Assembly (NCBI GenBank): GCA_020860805.1
Contig: JAJBTP010000258.1
Location: forward strand, 1-6,070
Direction of reading: 5' to 3'
Length of the DNA stretch: 6,070 nucleotides
Origin: Tannerellaceae bacterium
GTDB lineage: Bacteria > Bacteroidota > Bacteroidia > Bacteroidales > Tannerellaceae
The notes under the pieces are model-generated. The model did not search any database, was not told the DNA's origin, and worked only from the letters and a program-made list of their open reading frames with translations. Within the stretch, counting starts at the first letter, position 1. Every line of letters begins with the position of its first letter. The position numbers were made by a program, and so were the translations under genes. Below, in pieces: positions 1 to 4,678 of the stretch.

Positions 1-229
1 CTTGATTGATGTGTTGATTATCGCTGCTTATCTGGTAGTAATGGTGGTAATCGGACTTATTTTGAAGAAGAAAGCTTCAAAAAATCTCGACTCCTATTTT
101 CTGGGAGGAAAAACATTACCTTTTTATATGTTAGGATTATCCAATGCTTCCGGAATGTTTGATATTTCCGGCACCATGTGGATGGTTTATCTGGCATTTG
201 TCTATGGCTTAAAGAGCGTTTGGATACCA

Positions 230-232
230 TAG
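230..232 (+). other. In-frame TAG replacing a conserved Trp codon in the symporter
   Basis: The reading frame before and after this codon is the same: the upstream piece ends KSVWIP and the downstream piece resumes LWPVFNQIF in the same phase. Relatives, as I recall them, read WIPWLWPVFNQ here, so the stop stands where TGG (Trp) is expected. A single G-to-A change explains it. No other lesion is needed at this point. Confidence 0.85.
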
Positions 233-1081
233 CTCTGGCCGGTGTTTAATCAAATCTTTCTGATGGTTTATCTTTCTGTCTGGTTACGACGCAGTAATGT
301 GTTGACCGGTGCAGAATGGATTCGTACCCGTTTCGGATATGGAAAAGGGGCCAACCGTTCTCATACGATTGTGATTCTGTATGCTGTAGTGGGCGTATTA
401 GGCTTTCTTAGTTATGGGTTTATCGGTATTGGTAAATTTATGGAAATATTCTTCCCCTGGGAAGTGGTATCCCAATTTGTACCTTTTGATGTTGCACCGG
501 AATATGTACCGCATGTATATGGTATTTTCTTTACGACTATAGCCACTTTCTATGTAATGCTGGGCGGTATGCTTAGTATTGTGTGGACGGATGTGGTACA
601 ATTTGCTATAATGACGGTTTCCGGTGTTGTAATCGCTGTAATTGCTATGATTAAGATTTCTCCGGAAATGCTTTCAGTGCATATTCCGGTTGGCTGGGAT
701 ACACCTTTCTTTGGCTGGACCCTTGATTTGGACTGGAGTGGACTTATACCCTCTGTGATGGATAAAATGGCGGCAGACCAATATGGATTATTTACTATTG
801 TTATAATGATGATGCTTTTCAAAGGTATCTTCCTGAGTATGACAGGTCCTGCTCCTAATTATGATATGCAGAAGATTCTGGCTTGTAAAAGCCCGAAAGA
901 AGCGGCTTTGATGAGTGGTTCAGTTCCTGTTATCCTTTTAATTCCACGGTATCTGATGATTATGGGATTTGCCATATTGGCAATCGTATTCTTTAGTGAA
1001 GATTTCCGTGCCATGGGAGCTGCTGTTGATTTTGAAACCATTTTACCACGCGCTATTAGTGAATTTGTTCCGGTTGGTTTA

Positions 1082-1090
1082 GCCGCGGAT
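1082..1090 (+). other. Frameshift in the symporter at a CGCG dinucleotide repeat
   Basis: The frame that reads FVPVGLA up to 1084 turns to nonsense and stops at 1144. The frame two bases on reads GLLLAGLLAAFMSTFAS from 1087. Removing one CG from the CGCG at 1084-1087 gives the continuous family-like sequence VPVGLAGLLLAGLLAAF, so a 2-bp tandem duplication is the simplest cause. A 1-bp deletion would also restore the frame, with one extra residue. Confidence 0.8.
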
Positions 1091-1912
1091 TATTATTGGC
1101 CGGATTGCTGGCCGCTTTTATGTCGACCTTTGCTTCAACCGTGAATGCCGCTCCTGCTTACCTGGTAAATGATGTCTATCTGAAGTATATTAATCCGGAA
1201 GCATCCACTAAAACGCAGATTCGTGCCAGCTATCTGATTTCGGTTCTGGTGGTAGTTATAAGTACGGTTATTGGATTTTTTGTAGAAAATATTAATTCCG
1301 TACTGCAGTGGATTGTTTCTGCTTTGTATGGTGGATATATTGCTGCCAACTTATTGAAGTGGCATTGGTGGAGATTTAATGGTAACGGCTATTTCTGGGG
1401 AATGCTGGTAGGTATTCTGGCTGCCATGATTGTTTCTCAATTTTTCCCGAATACATTACCATTGTATTATTTCCCCTTACTGATGGCTGTATCTCTGATT
1501 GGTTGTATTGTAGGAACATTAGTTACTGAGCCGACTGACGAAGACACACTTATCAACTTCTATGTGCGTGTTCGTCCGTGGGGATTCTGGGGACCTATTG
1601 TCAAAAAAGCAATCGCACGTTATCCACAGGTAGAACGTAATAAAAACTTTAAACGGGATATGTTCAATGTGGTTATAGGAATCATCTGGCAGTTAAGTCT
1701 GACTATTATACCTATGTATATTGTAATCAAAGAAGGATTACCTTTATTTACTTCTATACTGGTTCTGGGTATTACGACTTTAATTCTGAAAAAGAACTGG
1801 TATGATAAGATGAATAAAGATGAAGAAGAATATACTAAAGTATTAGGGGAAATTCAGTTAGAAGAAAACAAATAAGTAAACTATTTATTACTTTTGTATT
1901 CTGTAAGATAGA

Positions 1913-1956
1913 GGCACGGACCACACAGATTTTATTTGTATGCTCCGTGCCCTTTT
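1913..1956 (+). terminator. Hairpin between symporter and GH130 gene, possible weak terminator
   Basis: GGCACGGA (1913-1920) pairs perfectly with TCCGTGCC (1944-1951) around a 23-base loop and is followed by CTTTT. It lies 37 bases after the symporter stop and 27 bases before the GH130 start. The long loop and short T run make it weaker than the other two terminators in the window. It could instead protect the transcript 3' end or only reduce read-through into the GH130 gene. Confidence 0.55.
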
Positions 1957-1982
1957 AATAGAGAGAATAAACAAAAAACAAA

Positions 1983-2978
1983 ATGACAGATTTGAAGATT
2001 GTAGGGGCAGCTTTGCCCGGTATGCCCTGGGAAGAACGTCCGGCTGACTGCAAACAGGTGATGTGGAGATATTCAAAGAATCCGGTGATACCGCGGGATA
2101 TTTTGCCTACTTCCAACAGTGTATTTAACAGTGCTGTTGTTCCGTTTAAAGATGGATATGCCGGTGTATTCAGATGTGATGATACCAGCCGTCGTATGCG
2201 TTTGCATGTCGGATTCAGCAAAGATGGAATCAACTGGGATATCAAAGAGGATAAACTGGAATTCCAGTGTGATGATGAAGAGATTGGTAACTTTGTATAT
2301 GTCTATGACCCGCGTGTATGTTTTATTGACGACCGTTATTATGTAACCTGGTGTAATGGTTATTACGGTCCGACTATTGGGGTGGCTTATACATTTGATT
2401 TTGAAACGTTCCATCAGTTGGAAAATGCATTCCTTCCTTCCAACCGGAACGGTGTTCTTTTTCCTCGTAAAATTAACGGAAACTTTGCGATGGTAAGCCG
2501 TCCGAGTGATAACGGGCATACCCCGTTCGGTGATATTTTCTATAGCGAATCACCGGATATGGCATTTTGGGGTAAACACCGCCATGTAATGTCTCCGGCA
2601 CCCTTTGAGGAAAGCGCATGGCAATGCATGAAAATCGGGGCAGGTCCGATTCCTATTGAAACCTCAGAAGGATGGTTGATGATTTATCATGGTGTATTGC
2701 GCTCCTGCAATGGGTACGTATATAGCTTTGGTTCGGCTTTGTTGGATTTAGACCAACCCTGGAAAGTCTTATACCGTTCACGTCCTTATCTGATTGCTCC
2801 GCAAACAGAGTATGAATGTATGGGCGATGTACCGAATGTAGCTTTCCCCTGTGCAGCACTGCATGACCCGGAAACACGTCGTATTGCTGTTTATTACGGT
2901 TGTGCGGATACGGTAACCGGGTTGGCGTTTGGATATATTGACGAAATCATTCGCTTTACCAAAGAAAACTCTTTATAA
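1983..2978 (+). CDS. GH130 family beta-mannoside phosphorylase (GH130_2-like)
   Basis: This 331-residue cytoplasmic enzyme (no signal peptide) should cleave a beta-1,4-linked mannoside with phosphate, giving alpha-mannose-1-phosphate and the acceptor sugar. Motifs in order: PWEERPADC (15-23), LPTSNSVFNSA (41-51), FRCDDTSRRMRLHVG (63-77), YVYDPRV (106-112) with Asp109 as the probable proton donor, RPSDNGHTPFGD (173-184), KIGAGPIPIE (217-226), YHGV (235-238), GDVPNVAFP (281-289) and YYGCADTVTGLAFG (304-317). Length and these motifs match the shorter GH130_2 group, such as the human-gut Bacteroides enzyme UhgbMP, which acts on Man-beta-1,4-GlcNAc of N-glycan cores; in that protein the acid is Asp104, five residues earlier. 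The longer GH130_1 mannosylglucose phosphorylases (about 390 residues) fit less well. The ATG is preceded by an A-rich leader typical of Bacteroidetes. The gene is intact and follows a symporter gene, consistent with import then phosphorolysis. The exact acceptor is inferred. Confidence 0.93.
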   Translation: MTDLKIVGAALPGMPWEERPADCKQVMWRYSKNPVIPRDILPTSNSVFNSAVVPFKDGYAGVFRCDDTSRRMRLHVGFSKDGINWDIKEDKLEFQCDDEEIGNFVYVYDPRVCFIDDRYYVTWCNGYYGPTIGVAYTFDFETFHQLENAFLPSNRNGVLFPRKINGNFAMVSRPSDNGHTPFGDIFYSESPDMAFWGKHRHVMSPAPFEESAWQCMKIGAGPIPIETSEGWLMIYHGVLRSCNGYVYSFGSALLDLDQPWKVLYRSRPYLIAPQTEYECMGDVPNVAFPCAALHDPETRRIAVYYGCADTVTGLAFGYIDEIIRFTKENSL

Positions 2979-3002
2979 TAAATAGAGGATAAAAATAATC
3001 AG

Positions 3003-3049
3003 CAGGTATTTTGTAAAGGAGTTAGTTCCTTACAGAATACCTGTTTTTT
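3003..3049 (+). terminator. Rho-independent terminator after the GH130 gene
   Basis: CAGGTATTTTGTAA (3003-3016) pairs with TTACAGAATACCTG (3030-3043) with one G-U pair. The stem extends past a bulged A through GGA/TCC, leaving a loop of about six bases, and is followed by six T residues (3044-3049). It begins 24 bases after the GH130 stop and separates the sugar genes from the injection-system genes. Confidence 0.88.
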
Positions 3050-3185
3050 ATGCTTTTTATGTATTCCGGGAAATGTTCACCGGCTTTGGATGATACAATA
3101 AATTCAGTACTAAAAGGCAACTATTTTTCTTATCCTATTGTTTTCTCTGAGATAAATCGTGTAGTAATAATTAAAACGAAAAAAG

Positions 3186-3344
3186 ATGAAAACAGCGGAT
3201 AATATTTCACAGAAGACCTCCGAGGAAACAAAAAAGAATATTCAGGAGTCTGAAAAAGAGAGAAATTCTCAAAAAGGAGGAGAACAAATAAAAAGTAATC
3301 CGGACAATATTTCCGATCCGGATGTCTCTTCAGGAGTATGCTAA
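3186..3344 (+). CDS. Possible small charged protein, 52 residues
   Basis: I do not recognise this ORF. It encodes 52 residues dominated by Lys, Glu, Gln, Ser and Asn, with no hydrophobic helix and no signal peptide. It has a QKGGEQ stretch at 29-34 and ends DPDVSSGVC with its only Cys as the last residue. It should be disordered or helical and soluble. For it: the start lies in a 12-base context (gaaaaaagatga) identical to that of the DUF4255 gene at 3429, and a strong terminator begins 28 bases after its stop, as for a short transcript. Against it: small size, low-complexity A-rich composition that readily makes chance ORFs, and no known family. It could be a small accessory protein of the injection system or untranslated leader. 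The remaining bases between the GH130 terminator and this ORF (3050-3185) show no gene and no convincing promoter. Confidence 0.45.
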   Translation: MKTADNISQKTSEETKKNIQESEKERNSQKGGEQIKSNPDNISDPDVSSGVC

Positions 3345-3372
3345 TGGTAGACAGAGTTAAAAAATCTCACAT

Positions 3373-3410
3373 AAAAGGGATGGCGAACTAAAACTTCGCC
3401 ATCCCTTTTT
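3373..3410 (+). terminator. Strong rho-independent terminator ahead of the injection-system genes
   Basis: GGGATGGCGAA (3377-3387) pairs perfectly with TTCGCCATCCC (3395-3405) around a seven-base loop. The stem is extended by four A-T pairs (3373-3376 with 3406-3409), and a run of five T residues (3406-3410) follows. The A run on the left side means it could also work on the minus strand. It sits only 18 bases before the start codon at 3429, so transcription of the downstream operon must either read through it or begin in very little space, which raises the possibility of attenuation. Confidence 0.92.
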
Positions 3411-3428
3411 ATTTTGTAGAGAAAAAAG

Positions 3429-3980
3429 ATGATTGGAGCCATACTTACAACACTCTCCGTTTCATTAAATAGCTATCTTAAAAAAGAGTTTCAGCTACAC
3501 CAGGATATCGCTGTGGTTAAACCTTATCATACCATTTCTTCTCAACACTCAGGCAACGAAGTCTACCTGTCTCTAATCCATATAGAACGTGAAACCGGTG
3601 CAGGAATATCCTTTAGCCGTAAAAATCTATCACCGGATTATTCGCAGCGGGGAGCTCCCGGATGGTTGTTAAATCTATATATTTTAATTGCAGCAGTTTA
3701 TCAGGAAAAACAATATGAAGAATCTCTGCATATAATCTCAGCAGTTATATTATTTCTTCAGAATAAGAGTGTATTTCCGGTTCCATTAACCGGTACAACT
3801 TTAAGTCTGGAACCGGTTCACCTTTCTTTTACCGAACTCTCAAACATCTGGAGTATATGTGGAGGCCAGTATTATCCCTCTGTTGTTTGCCGGATTAGGA
3901 CACTGGATATGAATACTGGTGAAGTGAAACAATTGTACCGTACCCTCACACAAACAGATGAACAATATGAAGAGAAATAA
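3429..3980 (+). CDS. Pvc16/DUF4255-family protein of a contractile injection system
   Basis: This 183-residue protein matches the Pvc16 N-terminal domain family (DUF4255) throughout. In phage-tail-like injection systems of the Afp/PVC type, the homologue (Afp16/Pvc16) is linked to tail-length termination and capping of the sheath-tube end away from the baseplate. Seen: N-terminal amphipathic helix MIGAILTTLSVSLNSYLKKE (1-20), strand VYLSLIHIERE (45-55), the hallmark NLYILIAAVY (82-91), YEESLHIISAVILFLQNKSVF (96-116), and LSFTELSNIWSICGGQYYPS (132-151) followed by VVCRIRTLDM. These elements and the length, about that of single-domain bacteroidete members, support the call. It is the first recognisable gene of the eCIS operon, and its end overlaps the next gene by 23 bases, implying translational coupling. 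No Shine-Dalgarno is seen; the A-rich leader fixes the ATG. The precise role is taken from the family, not shown here. Confidence 0.88.
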   Translation: MIGAILTTLSVSLNSYLKKEFQLHQDIAVVKPYHTISSQHSGNEVYLSLIHIERETGAGISFSRKNLSPDYSQRGAPGWLLNLYILIAAVYQEKQYEESLHIISAVILFLQNKSVFPVPLTGTTLSLEPVHLSFTELSNIWSICGGQYYPSVVCRIRTLDMNTGEVKQLYRTLTQTDEQYEEK

Positions 3981-4548
3981 AACCTATTCCGTCTGGTTAT
4001 CCATAACTATTGAACATGATTATTATGAATTGGATAAATGTCCGGTTGTCGTTCAGCCCGACAAAACTACCCATGCTTTTCTTCAAAAAAACGGATTGGT
4101 TTATAAAAAGAGATCCGGTAACACCTGGTATATTCTTTGGACCGGGGAGGAACCGGAAAAAATGATAGGATTACAGTTTGAAATAAAGCCTCTCCATCCC
4201 TCTTTCTATTATATAACAGAAGGCAAATCTGCCGGTATCCAGGGTGTTATGGGAATAATTCACGAATCTGCCAGCCCCGGTGTATGGCGAATTATACAAA
4301 TACCCGTGTCTGCAGGTTCTGTGGTATGTCATATACCATCCCGCAAAATGTATTGGGAATGTATTGTATTCCTTCGGAAAGTAAGTATGCCCGGAGATAA
4401 TTGGAGGATGAAAGAAAAGCGGGAACGGATATCTTTTACCCCGTTTGAAACAATAAAATGGAAAGATAATACAAGTGCTTTGAGGACACGTTCCACCGAA
4501 AAAAATAGAGATAAAAAACAAATATTCCTATGTTTTACAACTGGCTGA
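3958..4548 (+). CDS. Unrecognised eCIS operon protein, C-terminus altered by a frameshift
   Basis: I do not recognise a named family. As read, it is 196 residues with no signal peptide or membrane helix. Its alternation of short hydrophobic and polar stretches (YSVWLSITIEHDYYEL, TWYILW, GLQFEIKPL, VWRIIQIPV, YWECIVFLRK) predicts a compact all-beta protein. It overlaps the end of the DUF4255 gene by 23 bases (14 if the second Met at 3967 is the start, which gives MKRNKTYSVW) and lies before the sheath gene, so it is very likely a structural or assembly part of the injection system. The last 15 or so residues (RDKKQIFLCFTTG) look unlike the rest. A +1 shift at the A7 run (4499-4505) would continue as EKIEIKNKYSYVLQL and run to TAA at 4658-4660, giving about 233 residues. 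The present stop is therefore probably not the ancestral one. Function is inferred only from position. Confidence 0.75.
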   Translation: MNNMKRNKTYSVWLSITIEHDYYELDKCPVVVQPDKTTHAFLQKNGLVYKKRSGNTWYILWTGEEPEKMIGLQFEIKPLHPSFYYITEGKSAGIQGVMGIIHESASPGVWRIIQIPVSAGSVVCHIPSRKMYWECIVFLRKVSMPGDNWRMKEKRERISFTPFETIKWKDNTSALRTRSTEKNRDKKQIFLCFTTG

Positions 4549-4660
4549 CTGCCAGAAAGGAGGAGAACGGATAATCTATGATGTAGTTCCTTATCCTTAT
4601 CCGGATAACTGGTCGGTAAACAATTCACCGGAAACGATAACCACCTATATTTATTTATAA
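4505..4660 (+). other. Displaced C-terminal coding segment of the preceding gene
   Basis: In the frame starting ATA at 4505 this stretch stays open for 51 codons to TAA at 4658-4660. It encodes beta-like sequence including NKYSYVLQLADCQKGGERII, YDVVPYPYP and a final TTYIYL. It has no start codon of its own in a sensible place, fills the gap between 4548 and the sheath start at 4679, and continues the upstream protein in style if one A is removed from the A7 run at 4499-4505. I read it as the true C-terminal quarter of that protein, cut off by a one-base insertion or sequencing error. Confidence 0.72.
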
Positions 4661-4678
4661 ATAAAAATGTAAAAGCTT

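Larger units (their letters stand above)
2..1875 (+). pseudogene. Sodium/solute symporter (SSS family), 5'-partial, disrupted by a stop codon and a frameshift
   Basis: This would be an inner-membrane Na+-coupled sugar transporter of about 623 residues once repaired. The first visible codon (TTG, Leu) sits 1-3 residues inside the usual SSS N-terminus, so the true start is probably just left of the window. Seen: a first membrane helix (LIIAAYLVVMVVIGL), then the conserved SNASGMFDISGT stretch of the second helix, the LTGAEWIRTRFG motif after the third, many further hydrophobic helices, and the FMSTFASTVNAAP segment that in this family carries Ser/Thr ligands of the Na+ site. The frame is cut by TAG at 230-232 and shifted near 1084-1087, leaving pieces of 76, 300 and 259 codons that align end to end as one protein. 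The neighbouring GH130 enzyme suggests a beta-mannoside such as Man-GlcNAc as substrate; that is inference. Family assignment is firm. Whether the gene is truly dead or only mis-sequenced is open. Confidence 0.9.

Noticed and set aside
242..1144. Separate genes for the three symporter pieces.
   Set aside because: The pieces join end to end as one SSS protein; the later starts are GTG/TTG codons inside conserved motifs, not real initiation sites.
1889..1896. TACTTTTG matches the Bacteroides -7 promoter element TAnnTTTG upstream of the GH130 gene.
   Set aside because: There is no TTTG at the expected -33 spacing, and the motif arises often by chance in AT-rich DNA, so it is not listed as a promoter.
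2073..2519. A 148-codon minus-strand ORF opposite the GH130 gene.
   Set aside because: It lies wholly inside the strongly conserved GH130 gene and its translation shows no coherent protein features; it is a shadow frame.
3412..3418. TATTTTG just before the DUF4255 start resembles a -7 element.
   Set aside because: It is one base short of the consensus spacing, has no -33 partner, and would leave almost no leader before the ATG.
4556..4568. AAAGGAGGAGAAC looks like a strong Shine-Dalgarno sequence.
   Set aside because: It lies more than 110 bases before the sheath start with no good ORF start after it, and it reads as QKGGE in a coherent coding frame; Bacteroidetes rarely depend on such sites.
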